From NCBI RefSeq assembly GCF_000721705.1, contig NZ_JOJL01000023.1, positions 124,001-188,000 on the forward strand: a DNA stretch of 64,000 nt, given 5' to 3'. Numbering within the stretch: position 1 is the first letter of the stretch; each line of letters opens with the position of its first letter. This document shows positions 46,044-55,015 of the stretch, in pieces. Under the pieces are notes generated by a model. The model was not told where the DNA came from and made no database searches. It was given only the letters and a program-made list of their open reading frames with translations. Origin of the DNA: Actinoplanes subtropicus. GTDB lineage: Bacteria > Actinomycetota > Actinomycetes > Mycobacteriales > Micromonosporaceae. Made by a program: the position numbers and the translations under genes.

Positions 46044-47036
46044 ATGCGCGCCGGACGTCTCGTCTCGCTCCTCCTGCTGCTGCAGACCCGGGGGCGGATG
46101 ACCGCGCGCGAGCTGGCCGACGAGCTCGAGGTCTCGATCCGTACGGTGTATCGGGATGTCGAGTCGCTCGGCTCGGCAGGGGTGCCGATCTACGCCGACC
46201 GCGGGCCGGCCGGCGGCTATCAGCTGCTCGACGGCTACCGCACCCGGCTCACCGGGATGACCGGCGACGAGGCGGGCACGCTGTTCCTGGCCGGCATGCC
46301 GGGGCCGGCCGCCGAGCTGGGCCTCGGCTCGGTGCTGGCCGCCGCCGAGCTCAAGCTGCGCGCGTCGCTGCCGGGCGAGCTGGCCGACCGGGCCGATCGC
46401 GTACGGGAAAGGTTCCACCTCGACGCTCCCGGCTGGTTCCGCGGCGACGAGCCGACCCCCTACCTGTCCACGGTGGCCGAGGCGGTGTGGAGCGGCCGCC
46501 TGCTGGAGGTCCGGTACCGGCGGTGGAAGGCGCCGCGCGAGGTCACCCGCACGCTGCACCCGCTCGGCGTGGTGCTCAAGGCCGGCCGGTGGTATCTGGT
46601 GGCCACGTCCCGGGAGCGGGTCACGGCCTACCGGGTGTCGAACATTCTCGAGGCCGAGGTGCTGGCGGGGGCGGCCGAGCGACCCGCCGGCTTCGACCTG
46701 GCGGCCTTCTGGCAGGACTGGGCCGAGCGGTACGAGCGCAGCGTCTACACCTCGACCGCGACGGTACGGATGACCGAGTCGGCGCTGCGGATGATGGCGT
46801 TCGTCTTCCCGCCGGAGATGTCCCGCACCGCCCGCGAGCTGGCCGGACGACCCGATGAGGACGGCTGGCTGATCACCACCGTCCCCATCGAGTCCATCAA
46901 ACAAGGACACATCGAACTGCTCAAGCTCGGCGACGAGGCCGAGGTGCTGGCGCCGGCCGAGCTGCGCGATCGCTTCGCCGCCACGGCCCGCGGGCTGGCC
47001 GCGACATATCTGTCCGCCCTCGCCGAGACACCGTGA
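46044..47036 (+). CDS. YafY-type HTH and WYL domain regulator
   Basis: 330 residues. An HTH_11 domain (RLVSLLLLLQTRGRMTAREL, VSIRTVYRDVESLGSAGVPI) is followed by the DRGPAGGYQLLDGYRTRLTG hinge and a WYL domain (VWSGRLLEVRYRRW, LHPLGVVLKAGRWYLVATSR, YRVSNILEAEVL), then a WCX extension (TVRMTESALRMMAFVFPPEM). Such proteins bind small ligands or nucleic acid via WYL and usually act as repressors. No target is adjacent: it is followed by a repeat array and convergent genes. Confidence 0.92.
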   Translation: MRAGRLVSLLLLLQTRGRMTARELADELEVSIRTVYRDVESLGSAGVPIYADRGPAGGYQLLDGYRTRLTGMTGDEAGTLFLAGMPGPAAELGLGSVLAAAELKLRASLPGELADRADRVRERFHLDAPGWFRGDEPTPYLSTVAEAVWSGRLLEVRYRRWKAPREVTRTLHPLGVVLKAGRWYLVATSRERVTAYRVSNILEAEVLAGAAERPAGFDLAAFWQDWAERYERSVYTSTATVRMTESALRMMAFVFPPEMSRTARELAGRPDEDGWLITTVPIESIKQGHIELLKLGDEAEVLAPAELRDRFAATARGLAATYLSALAETP

Positions 47037-47041
47037 TTCCC

Positions 47042-47155
47042 GCGCCCGCGAGACCGCCCCGCCGCACGCCACACCGGGCCGCGCCCGCGAGACCGCCCCG
47101 CCGCACGCCACACCGGGCCGCTCCCGCGAGACCGCCCGGCCACGCGCCAGACCGG
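47042..47155. repeat. 39-bp minisatellite after the WYL gene
   Basis: Two exact 39-bp units (gcgcccgcgagaccgccccg + ccgcacgccacaccgggcc) and a diverged third. It begins 5 nt past the WYL stop codon and lies between converging genes. About 135 nt of unremarkable sequence separate it from the next gene end at 47292. Confidence 0.9.
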
Positions 47156-47291
47156 CGGCCGCGAGCAGACTTGTCCCGGCGCGCGTTCGAGACCGGCCCG
47201 ACGCGCGTGGTCGGCGGTGCGGGCCGCCCTCGATGACGGGGCGCGCTGCGCCGACGCACACCTGACACGTCGGGTCGGGTCGCTGCGGGTG

Positions 47292-47816
47292 CTAGGCGGG
47301 GCCGCCTGCTGCGATGCCGCCGGTGTAGCCCGAGTCGCCGCTGGTCGTGCCGGTGGACGACCCGGTGCCCGGGGCCGTCGTGGTCGGCGGCGAGGGTGGT
47401 GGCGGGGTCGGCTGGGTGGTTGATTCGGTCGGCGGCGTCGACGGGCCGCCGGTGGACTCGGTCGGCGGGGTCGACGGGCCGCCGGTGCCGGACGGCGAGG
47501 CCGAGACCGTCGGCGTCGACGTGATCTGGGTGGGCGTCGGCGACGCCTTCCTGGTGTGTGCCCTCGGCGACGGCGACTCGGTCAGCCGCAGCACCGTGGC
47601 GCGCGGTGTGGCCTTGACGGTCTGGTCCCCGCCGAGCGGGCTGTCGCCGGCGCCCGAGCCGCCGACCAGTTGTTCCGGACCGGCCGTGTGCTCGCCCACG
47701 ACCGGCGGCCGCGCCGGCGTGGTGTCGACCGCGCCGAGGCGAACCCCCAACCACATCGCCGGACCCAGTCCGACCGCGACGATCGCCCCGAAGAGCGCCG
47801 CGGGTCCCCGATCCAT
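47292..47816 (-). CDS. Single-pass membrane protein with Ser/Thr/Pro-rich stalk
   Basis: 174 residues from the ATG at 47816, behind GGGGGAGGTCACC. A membrane segment (residues 5-22, PAALFGAIVAVGLGPAMWLG) is followed by a long unstructured extracellular-type stalk with a tandem STPPTESTGGP repeat and TPPPPSPPTTTAPGTGSS. It looks like a wall-spanning stalk that may be O-glycosylated. No catalytic domain; function unknown. Confidence 0.75.
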   Translation of the reverse strand: MDRGPAALFGAIVAVGLGPAMWLGVRLGAVDTTPARPPVVGEHTAGPEQLVGGSGAGDSPLGGDQTVKATPRATVLRLTESPSPRAHTRKASPTPTQITSTPTVSASPSGTGGPSTPPTESTGGPSTPPTESTTQPTPPPPSPPTTTAPGTGSSTGTTSGDSGYTGGIAAGGPA

Positions 47817-48091
47817 GGTGACCTCCCCCGTGTCAAGCCTGATCATCCGGCTGCGCCCCCGGCGTCTACTACCCATTTCCGGAAACGGCAAGCGAACAAC
47901 CACTGAGGCTATTGTGACTCAAGGTGATCAGTCCGTAGCTCATTCGTCGCGGATGAGACGCACCTACTCTTGCTGACGGATCCGCAGGTCAGAGGGTTCA
48001 CTACGACGAATGCCGGTTTACGCGCAGTATGCGTTCGTTCCCGAATCGTGGCCGAATCCGCAGCAACGACTCAGCCAGGGCCCAGTTCCGG

Positions 48092-48320
48092 GCGTGCCGG
48101 TGCTTCAGCGGGCGCTCGTTCAGGCGCGTGCCGCTTACTTCAGCGCGCACTCGTGAGGCGCATTCCGCTGCTTCAGCGGGCGCTCATGAGGCGCGTTCCA
48201 CCGCTTCACCGGGCGCTCGTGAGGCGCGTTCCACCGCTTCACCGGGCGCTCGTGAGGCGGGTGCCGGTGCCTCAACGCGTGCCGGTGCCTCAGCGGGTGC
48301 TGCTGCGTCAGCGGGTGCTG
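48092..48320. repeat. 33-bp minisatellite plus 18-bp repeats at the 3' end of the M48-like gene
   Basis: Five units of 32-34 bp (48092-48256; consensus gcgcgttccaccgcttcacc + gggcgctcgtgag), two of them identical, then 18-bp units (gtgccggtgcctcaacgc and variants) from 48261. The second series runs into the last codons and stop (48308) of the minus-strand peptidase gene. The 275 nt before it (47817-48091) hold nothing recognisable. Confidence 0.88.
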
Positions 48321-50386
48321 GTGAGGAAGGACACGGCGTCGTCGAGCGCCGTCCAGCCGCCGGGCAACTCGTCGGAGTCGAGGGCGGTGCGGACGCTCAG
48401 CGTGCCGCCGTCGCGGAGGTTCATCTCCCAGGAGCGGCGCCCGTTGCGGCTCGCGGAGGCCCCGGCCACGTCGGTGAACGGAACGAACCGGCGCTCCCCC
48501 GGCCCGGCCGCTGCCGTGGGCGCCCCATCGGACTCCGGCCGAGCCGCCCGGCCGTCGGCGAGGATGCCGTCGGTGGCCAGCCGGTTCAGCCGGCGTTTCG
48601 CCTCGCCGGCCCGGGAGCGGGGCAGCCCGGGCATCAGCACCAGGCCGGTCTCCACCACCAGCAGATCGGTGCGTACGCCGTCGACCAGCACGTTGACCAC
48701 CCCGCCGATCACCGGCACCCGGGTCGCGGGCCGGGCGGCGGCGGACGGGCCGGCGGCGGCCAGGTCGATACCGAGCGCCGCGAGCCGCTCGCGGGCCTCG
48801 CCGACCGTGGCCGGGTCGGCGGCGAGCTCGGCCGGCCCGACCACGTCGAGGTGGCTGCCGTCAATGGCGACCAGCTCGGCCGTGCCGGTCCAGCTGTGCC
48901 GCCAGCGGGCCACCCCACCGTGCAGCGCGGCCAGCGCCAGCAGCAGGGCGATCAGGTCGACGATCCGGGCGGTCGTCTCCTCGTCCGGCGTCCCCACAGC
49001 CAGCGCCACCTCGTCCGGCGCCGCCCCTGCCGGCGTCGCTCCCGCCCGCGTCGCAGCAGCCCGCGTCGCCCCGGCATGCGTCGCTGCCGCCACCGCCGCA
49101 ACTTGCGTCGCCCCGGCCGACGCTGCCGCAGCCTGGGTCGGCGCGGCCGGCGTCTCCCGGGACGGGCGGGCGTCGAAGACCGTCTCGGCGATCTTGCGGA
49201 GCCGGCCGTCGGCGGCCAGGTCGAGCACCTCGGCGGGACCCGCTACCGGGACGCCGGCCACCCGGGAGATCGCTCGCAACGAGGCGTCGGCCTCCCGTTC
49301 CATTTCGGCCAGCCGGGCCGCGTCGAAGAACTGTTCCCAGGACAGCACCGTGCGCCCGGCCGGCGGGAACGCGACCGCCTGCAGCGCGCGCCCTAGGCCG
49401 GGCAGGTCGGGCACCAGGTCGCCGGCGGACGGCCGCTCGGCCGGCTCGGGCCCCTCGTCGGTCACCGCGATCAGGGCGGCGAGCCGCTCGGCGAGCGGGG
49501 GATGCGGATCCCACTCCCCCGGCGGCTCGGGCTCGCGGGCGCGCAGCAGCGCCATCTCCTCCGCCCGGGCGGCCAGCACCCGCAGGAAGCCGCCGAACAC
49601 GTCATCCGGCACGTGGCCGGCCTGCCAGCCGGGGCTCAGGTATTCGGCGTGGAACAGCTGCTGCATGCCGTCGAGCGCGGGGGCGTCGCGCAGCACCTCG
49701 GCGGCGGCCCGGCCACCGGCGAACTCGGCGGCGACGCGGTCGGCGGCCCGCTCCTGCTCGGCGGCGAAGGGGGCATCGCGACGGCGATACCAGGCCGCAT
49801 ACGCCCGGAGGACCGGGCCGGCCGGGCTGCGCCGCGGGATGCGCGGCACGATGCGGGTCAGGGCGGCCCGCCCCCGGTACGCCATCGGGGCGAACCGGCC
49901 CAGCCGTGGCGTGCCGTGCGCCAACTCGTGCGCCACCGCGGCCCGCAGCCGCGGCTCGTCCCACGCCAGCAGCAGCGGCAGGCCGAGGAACAGCTCGCGA
50001 CGGCCGCCGAGCAGCCCGGTCAGCCGGACCCGCTCGGTCAGCGCGACGGTCGCCCCGGCCACCACGGTCAGCCCATCGGGCGGGCGCACGCCGGCCGCCG
50101 CCGCGGCGGCATCGACCAGCTGCCAGAGGGCCGACGCATCCGCCCTGGTCACCGGCACGCCGGCCGGGGCCGGGCGGCGCAGCCGCAGGGCTCGCACGGT
50201 GGCCCACCACAGCAGGCCCGCGGTGGCGATCACCAGCGGGAACGCGACCCGGATGGCCGCCGGGCCGGGCAGCGCGGTCAGCACCGCGGCCACGACCAGC
50301 AACGCCACGACCACCTGCAGCCAGGCGACCAGCAGGAAGCCGGCGAACGTGGCGGCGGAGAACGCCGCGCGCTTGCCGTCGCGCAC
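48308..50386 (-). CDS. M48-like membrane metallopeptidase
   Basis: 692 residues from the GTG at 50386, behind GGAGG. Two or three N-terminal membrane segments (AATFAGFLLVAWLQVVVALL, IRVAFPLVIATAGLLWWATV) lead into an M48-type domain whose zinc motif is RAAVAHELAHGTPRLG (HExxH as HELAH), with a possible third ligand Glu in AEQERAADRVAAE. A middle Ala-rich repeat (AAAASAGATQVAAVAAATHA) and a C-terminal half without known fold follow, ending in a short membrane segment and an SFLTSTR tail formed by the repeat array. Probably a membrane protease, substrate unknown. Confidence 0.82.
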   Translation of the reverse strand: MRDGKRAAFSAATFAGFLLVAWLQVVVALLVVAAVLTALPGPAAIRVAFPLVIATAGLLWWATVRALRLRRPAPAGVPVTRADASALWQLVDAAAAAAGVRPPDGLTVVAGATVALTERVRLTGLLGGRRELFLGLPLLLAWDEPRLRAAVAHELAHGTPRLGRFAPMAYRGRAALTRIVPRIPRRSPAGPVLRAYAAWYRRRDAPFAAEQERAADRVAAEFAGGRAAAEVLRDAPALDGMQQLFHAEYLSPGWQAGHVPDDVFGGFLRVLAARAEEMALLRAREPEPPGEWDPHPPLAERLAALIAVTDEGPEPAERPSAGDLVPDLPGLGRALQAVAFPPAGRTVLSWEQFFDAARLAEMEREADASLRAISRVAGVPVAGPAEVLDLAADGRLRKIAETVFDARPSRETPAAPTQAAAASAGATQVAAVAAATHAGATRAAATRAGATPAGAAPDEVALAVGTPDEETTARIVDLIALLLALAALHGGVARWRHSWTGTAELVAIDGSHLDVVGPAELAADPATVGEARERLAALGIDLAAAGPSAAARPATRVPVIGGVVNVLVDGVRTDLLVVETGLVLMPGLPRSRAGEAKRRLNRLATDGILADGRAARPESDGAPTAAAGPGERRFVPFTDVAGASASRNGRRSWEMNLRDGGTLSVRTALDSDELPGGWTALDDAVSFLTSTR

Positions 50387-50533
50387 CGGGAAACCTCCGG
50401 CCCGAAGGGAACAGGACAGGGGGCAAGCGTAGAGCGGGCCACCGACAGAAAACCCAGACGCCGAGTCCGGTGGCGGGAAGAATTAAGGAAGTCTTGTTGC
50501 GCCGGTGTCGCGCAGTCACGAGAGGGAATACGG

Positions 50534-51742
50534 ATGGCCATGACTCGGCGCGAACAATCCCTCGCCCTCGCGATCAAGGGGTACGCCTGGCTGCCGGATC
50601 TGCGCCGGCGCAGTCATGGGCAGCCGGTACCGATGCGGTTGCTGGGCCGGCCGGCGGTAGCGATCGGCGGCCCGACCGCGGCCCGTTTCTTCTACGAGGC
50701 CGGGACCGTCGAGCGGCACGACGCGATCCCCGGGCCGGTGCTCGACACGCTGTTCGGCCGGGGCGGGGTGCACACCCTCGACGGCCGGGCGCACGAGCTG
50801 CGCAAGGCACTCTTCGTGGCACTGCTGATGGGTGACGGCGTGGAGGGCCTGGCCAAGCTGGCCGGGGTGGCGTTCGACGAGGCGGCCGACCGCTGGCGGG
50901 GCGCCGGCGAGATCTCGCTGTTCGACGAGACGGCCTTGGTCCTGGCGGATTCGGCGGCCGAGTGGTGCGGCGTACCGCAAGAGCAGAGTGACCGGACCGC
51001 CCTGGCCATGGATCTCCTCGCCATGATCGACGGGTTCGGGGCGCTCGGCACGCGGCAGGTGTGGGCGCGGCTGGCTCGCGGGCGGCGCGAGCGTCGCCTG
51101 ACACGGCTGATCGAGGAGGTACGCCGGGAGGACCCGGCGCCGAGCGCCTTGTCCGCGATCGCGCACCACACGGCCGACGGTCACCCGCTCGACGCGCACA
51201 CCGCGGCGGTCGAGCTCATCAACATCATCCGGCCGGCGACCGCGGTGACCTGGCTGGTCTCGTTCGCGGCGCACGCCATGGAGAGGTGGCCGGAGACGCG
51301 CGCCAAGATCGCCGAGTCGGACGAGTACACCGCGGCGTTCGTGCACGAGGTGCGCCGGTTCTACCCGTTCGCGCCGTTCCTCGGCGGGCGCGCGGCGCGC
51401 GACCTGTTCTTCCAGCGCACCGACATCCCGCGGGGCACGACGGTGCTGCTCGACGTCTACGGCCAGCACCACGATCCGCGGGTCTGGCCGGAGCCGTACG
51501 AGTTCCGCCCGGAGCGCTTCCTGGGCCGGCCGATCGGCGAGTACGAGCTGATCCCGCAGGGCGGCGGCGACCCGCGGACCGGGCACCGCTGCCCGGGCGA
51601 GCAGATCACCGTCGCGGTGCTCGGCACGCTGGCGCAGCGGCTGGCCCGGCTCGAGTACTACCTGCCGCCGCAGGACCTGACGATCGACCTCGCCCGAATC
51701 CCCGCCCGGGTCGGCAGTGGCCCGCGCATCGTGGTGCCCTGA
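50534..51742 (+). CDS. Cytochrome P450 of the CYP152 (fatty-acid peroxygenase) type
   Basis: 402 residues, ATG behind GAGAGGG. The heme loop is QGGGDPRTGHRCPGE with the Cys353 ligand, and the E-x-x-R pair is E272/R275 (HEVRRFYPFAPFLGGRAARD). The I-helix has no acid-alcohol pair; instead it carries Arg233-Pro234 (NIIRPATAV), the hallmark of CYP152 enzymes (P450-BSbeta, SPalpha, OleT), which use H2O2 to hydroxylate or decarboxylate fatty acids. No reductase or ferredoxin is adjacent, which fits. Its 3' end is 1 nt from the convergent GH20 gene end. Confidence 0.88.
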   Translation: MAMTRREQSLALAIKGYAWLPDLRRRSHGQPVPMRLLGRPAVAIGGPTAARFFYEAGTVERHDAIPGPVLDTLFGRGGVHTLDGRAHELRKALFVALLMGDGVEGLAKLAGVAFDEAADRWRGAGEISLFDETALVLADSAAEWCGVPQEQSDRTALAMDLLAMIDGFGALGTRQVWARLARGRRERRLTRLIEEVRREDPAPSALSAIAHHTADGHPLDAHTAAVELINIIRPATAVTWLVSFAAHAMERWPETRAKIAESDEYTAAFVHEVRRFYPFAPFLGGRAARDLFFQRTDIPRGTTVLLDVYGQHHDPRVWPEPYEFRPERFLGRPIGEYELIPQGGGDPRTGHRCPGEQITVAVLGTLAQRLARLEYYLPPQDLTIDLARIPARVGSGPRIVVP

Positions 51743-51743
51743 G

Positions 51744-53267
51744 TCACGCCCAGTCGATCTCCGGTGATCGATAATAGTTGATGCCCTGGGCGGTCCAGCG
51801 CGGCCCGAAGGCGGCCAGCCGCGCCCGGAACGAGCGCCACTCGCGGTCGGCGCGCGGGGTCCAGCCGATCTCGGCGATCGCGGCCAGCCGGGGGAAGGCC
51901 ATGAACTGCACGTCGGCCAGCGAGCGCAGGGTTTCCGACCAGAGCGGGGCCTCGACGCCGAGCAGTGACTCCTCGCCGACGCCGGGCAGCCGGTCGGCCG
52001 GATCCCAGTCGTACGAGCGCTCGACGCCGACCACGCCGGCCCAGTCGAGGCCGAGCGGACTGTCCTGGTCGTACTTCATGTCCAGATAGGCGCGGTCGGC
52101 CGGCGACATGATCACCTGGTGGCCGGCCGCCGCCGCCTTGGCCACGCCGCCGTCGGCCGGCTCGATCCGCCAGTACTGCGGGATCGCGGTCGGCGGCAGG
52201 TCGACCGCGGCGATCTCGTGCCAGCCGATCGCCCGCTTGCCGTACTTGCCGGCCAGCGGGAGGACCCGGTTGAGGAACGTGCGGTAGTCCTCGGGCGGGG
52301 TGGAGAACGCCTCGTCGCCGCCGATGTGCAGGTAGGGGCCGGGGGTGAGGTCGCTGACCACGCGGATGACGTCCTCGACGAACGTGTACGTCTCCTCCTT
52401 GCCGGCCACCAGCGAGCTGTAGCCGACCTCGGCGTCGGTGCGCGGCGGCACCGGCTGCCCGTCGGCGGTGAGCTCGGGGTAGGCGACCTGCACGACGTTC
52501 ACGTGGCCGGGCAGGTCGATCTCGGGGACGATCGTGATGTAGCGCGCGGCCGCGTAGGCGACCAGGTCGGCGTACTCCGGAATGGTCAGGAAGCCCGGCC
52601 CGGCGCCGTCCACACCGGTACCCGGCCCGCCGCCGATCTCGGTGAGCCGCGGCCAGCCGGGGATCTCCAGCCGCCAGCCCTGGTCGTCGGTCAGGTGCAG
52701 GTGCAGGTGGTTGATCTTCAGCTGGGCGATCGCGTCGATGAACGAGCGGATGTCGGCCGGCTCGAAGTAGTGCCGGGCCAGGTCGAGCATCGTGCCGCGG
52801 TAGGCGAATCGGGGCTCGTCCTCGATCCGGCCGCCGGGCAGGACGATCTCGTCCGCCGGCTCCTCCGGCAGGAGCTGCCGCAGCGTTTGCAACGCCGCGA
52901 AGAGACCCTGGTTGCTGCCGGCGCGCAGGGTCACGGTCTCCGAGTTGATTTCCAGCCCGTACGCCTCGGCGGCCGTGCCGTTCCGGTCGTCCGGGTTTTT
53001 GTCGTACCCGTCGAGGAGGATCCGGAACGAGGCCGCTTCCTCGTCCTCGCCGCTCGTTCGGGAGACCGGGCGGCCGGTGGCGTGCCGCAGCAGCTCGGCC
53101 AGCTGCTCGGCGATGTCCGCCGCCTCCGTGGGAGCGCTCACGGACAGATGGGTGGAGATGGGGAAATTCGCGGCGGGATCCGGCCGCACCGAGACCGGAA
53201 GGGGGATCACATCGCCGAGTTGCCTGGTGAGTGGCTGCACGCGAGAAACTCTAAACTGTCTTTCCAT
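51744..53267 (-). CDS. GH20 beta-N-acetylhexosaminidase
   Basis: 507 residues. An N-terminal GH20b domain precedes the catalytic barrel, with MLDLARHYFEPADIRSFIDA, INHLHLHLTDDQGWRLEIPG, IVPEIDLPGHVNVV and the catalytic Asp-Glu pair in YLHIGGDEAF; LLGVEAPLWSETL forms the end of the active site. It removes terminal GlcNAc or GalNAc from chitin or wall fragments. No signal peptide, so it probably acts on imported disaccharides. Start ATG 53267 has no good ribosome binding site; a GTG slightly downstream is possible. Confidence 0.94.
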   Translation of the reverse strand: MERQFRVSRVQPLTRQLGDVIPLPVSVRPDPAANFPISTHLSVSAPTEAADIAEQLAELLRHATGRPVSRTSGEDEEAASFRILLDGYDKNPDDRNGTAAEAYGLEINSETVTLRAGSNQGLFAALQTLRQLLPEEPADEIVLPGGRIEDEPRFAYRGTMLDLARHYFEPADIRSFIDAIAQLKINHLHLHLTDDQGWRLEIPGWPRLTEIGGGPGTGVDGAGPGFLTIPEYADLVAYAAARYITIVPEIDLPGHVNVVQVAYPELTADGQPVPPRTDAEVGYSSLVAGKEETYTFVEDVIRVVSDLTPGPYLHIGGDEAFSTPPEDYRTFLNRVLPLAGKYGKRAIGWHEIAAVDLPPTAIPQYWRIEPADGGVAKAAAAGHQVIMSPADRAYLDMKYDQDSPLGLDWAGVVGVERSYDWDPADRLPGVGEESLLGVEAPLWSETLRSLADVQFMAFPRLAAIAEIGWTPRADREWRSFRARLAAFGPRWTAQGINYYRSPEIDWA

Positions 53268-53324
53268 GTAGATCACGACCTCGCGGGTCGTACGTTCGGC
53301 TCGGCCTGCCCACCAGGAAACGAT

Positions 53325-54077
53325 CTAGGCCGCCTCGATCGAGACCCAGTCCAGGTACTTGCCGGTGCGGGCGTCGCCGGACGAGTTGCCGCGCAGGCGC
53401 CGGTTGACCCAGGGCAGGACGTGCTCGCGGTAGTAGCGGGCCTCGGCCAGCACCTTGCGCGGCTCCTCCGGGCCCGGGTCGATCACGTGCGCCTCGGTCG
53501 GGTGGCCGAGCGCGGTCAGCACCAGGCCGGCGACCCGGCGGTGGCCGGCCGCGTTGAGGTGCAGGCGGTCCGGCGACCAGTACGCGCCCCGGCGGATCTC
53601 CCGGTCGTGGAAGACGTCGACGAAGGTCAGGTCGAAGCGGTCGGCGAACGGCCGGATCGCCTCGGTGAGCATCTCGCCGCGGCGGCGCATCATGCTGCCG
53701 AACGGCAGGCGCTCGGACGGGTCGGCGCCGCTGAGCAGCAGCACCCGCACGCCCGCGTCGGCGCACCGCCGCAGCGCCCGCTCGGTGAGCGTGACCAGGT
53801 GGGACATGTCGCTGCCCGGGCGCATCATGTCGTTGCCGCCGCCGTTCAGGGAGAGCAGCGTGGGCTTCGGGTCGAGCGAGAGCGCCGCGTCGAGCTGCTC
53901 GGTGACGATCGGCTCGAGCAGGCGGCCGCGGATGGCGAGATTGGCGTACTGGATGGTCTGCTTCTCGCTCGACGCCAAGCCGGCGGCGACGAGATCGGCC
54001 CAGCCCCGCTGCGTGCCGTCCGGCATCGGGTCGCCGAGGCCCTCGGTGAAGCTGTCCCCGATCGCCACGTACCGCAT
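53325..54077 (-). CDS. SGNH/GDSL-type hydrolase
   Basis: 250 residues from the ATG at 54077 (a GTG directly before it is also well placed behind AGGAGG). Block I is YVAIGDSFTEGLGDP with the catalytic Ser, block II has the oxyanion Gly near IRGRLL, block III is SLNGGGNDMM with the Asn and block V is SPDRLHLNAAGHRRVA with the Asp and His. No signal peptide. Cytoplasmic esterase or deacetylase activity is likely; substrate unknown. It is downstream of the LLM gene on the strand. Confidence 0.92.
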   Translation of the reverse strand: MRYVAIGDSFTEGLGDPMPDGTQRGWADLVAAGLASSEKQTIQYANLAIRGRLLEPIVTEQLDAALSLDPKPTLLSLNGGGNDMMRPGSDMSHLVTLTERALRRCADAGVRVLLLSGADPSERLPFGSMMRRRGEMLTEAIRPFADRFDLTFVDVFHDREIRRGAYWSPDRLHLNAAGHRRVAGLVLTALGHPTEAHVIDPGPEEPRKVLAEARYYREHVLPWVNRRLRGNSSGDARTGKYLDWVSIEAA

Positions 54078-54172
54078 CACTTCGTTCCTCCTACCCGGTG
54101 CTCCCGGGCGAGGTTACCGAACGGTTGCGTTCGGGAAGGCATGGTCGTGACTCAGATCGCCCGGCCGCGCGA

Positions 54173-55015
54173 TCAGGCGAACAATGGGCTGATCTCCTCG
54201 GCGACCTGGCGGACGAACCCGGCCGGGTCGGGATCGTCGGGGGTGGGCTGCAGAATCAGCTTGGTCGCACCGGCCTCGACGAACTCGCGCAGGCCGGCGG
54301 CCATCTCCGCGGGCGTGCCGGAGACGCCGGGCACGTCGATGCCGTACCGCTGCTGCTGTTCTCTCAGCCGCTCGGTGGCGCCCGGACCGAAGGCGGCCGG
54401 GACGAAGACGACCAGTTCGTGCGGGGCCTGGGCGGCGATGTGGGTCTTCGCCGCGGCGACCCCTTCGGGCGAGGTGCCGCCGGTGAGGATCGTGCCGTCG
54501 CCGACCTCGCCACCCAGGGCCAGCGTCTTCGGGCCGGTCGAGCCGACGTACAGGGGCGGGGCCTCGGCGGGCGGCCAGTCCAGCTTGACCGCGTCGAGGT
54601 TCACGTAGCGGCCCTTGGCGGTGACCTCCTCGCCGCGAAGCAGGGCACGCAGGGCGGTCGCGTACTCCCGGAGGAGCGTGAGCGGCGACGCCGCGCGACT
54701 TCCGACCTGACCCATCCATTCCGGTACGCCGTGTCCGATGCCCGGCAGCGCGCGGCCCCCGGAGATGCGGGCCAGGGTGGCGATTTCCATGGCGGTGAGC
54801 GCGACGTTCCGGAACGGGACCGGCATGATGCCGATGCCGACCTTCAGGCGGTCGGTCCAGGCCAGGGCCGCGGCGGCGGCCGAGACGCCGCCGGCGAGGA
54901 AGCAGTCCTCCCAGAGCCAGAGCTCCTCGAGGCCGGCCCGGTCGGCGGCGCGGGCGATGGTGCGCAGGCTCTCCGGCGGATTCTGGGGCAGCGAGATGGC
55001 GCCGATGGTGGTCAT
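54173..55015 (-). CDS. LLM-class (F420-type) oxidoreductase
   Basis: 280 residues with the luciferase-like barrel: TIGAISLPQNPPESLRTIAR, ADRAGLEELWLWEDCFLAGG, VGIGIMPVPFRNVALTAMEI, RALPGIGHGVPEWMGQVG and APPLYVGSTGPKTLALGGEV. In actinomycetes this family uses coenzyme F420 (or FMN) to reduce or oxidise small organic molecules. Its start overlaps the NADAR stop by 4 nt (ATGA). The native substrate is unknown. Confidence 0.93.
   Translation of the reverse strand: MTTIGAISLPQNPPESLRTIARAADRAGLEELWLWEDCFLAGGVSAAAAALAWTDRLKVGIGIMPVPFRNVALTAMEIATLARISGGRALPGIGHGVPEWMGQVGSRAASPLTLLREYATALRALLRGEEVTAKGRYVNLDAVKLDWPPAEAPPLYVGSTGPKTLALGGEVGDGTILTGGTSPEGVAAAKTHIAAQAPHELVVFVPAAFGPGATERLREQQQRYGIDVPGVSGTPAEMAAGLREFVEAGATKLILQPTPDDPDPAGFVRQVAEEISPLFA

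Noticed and set aside
48092..48320. Possible CRISPR array
   Set aside because: Units follow each other without unique spacers and vary along the whole unit; this is a plain minisatellite, and no cas genes are present.
47970..50432. 820-residue plus-strand open frame over the repeat array and peptidase
   Set aside because: Ser/Arg/Ala-rich shadow of the M48-like gene, which has a zinc motif and a proper ribosome binding site.
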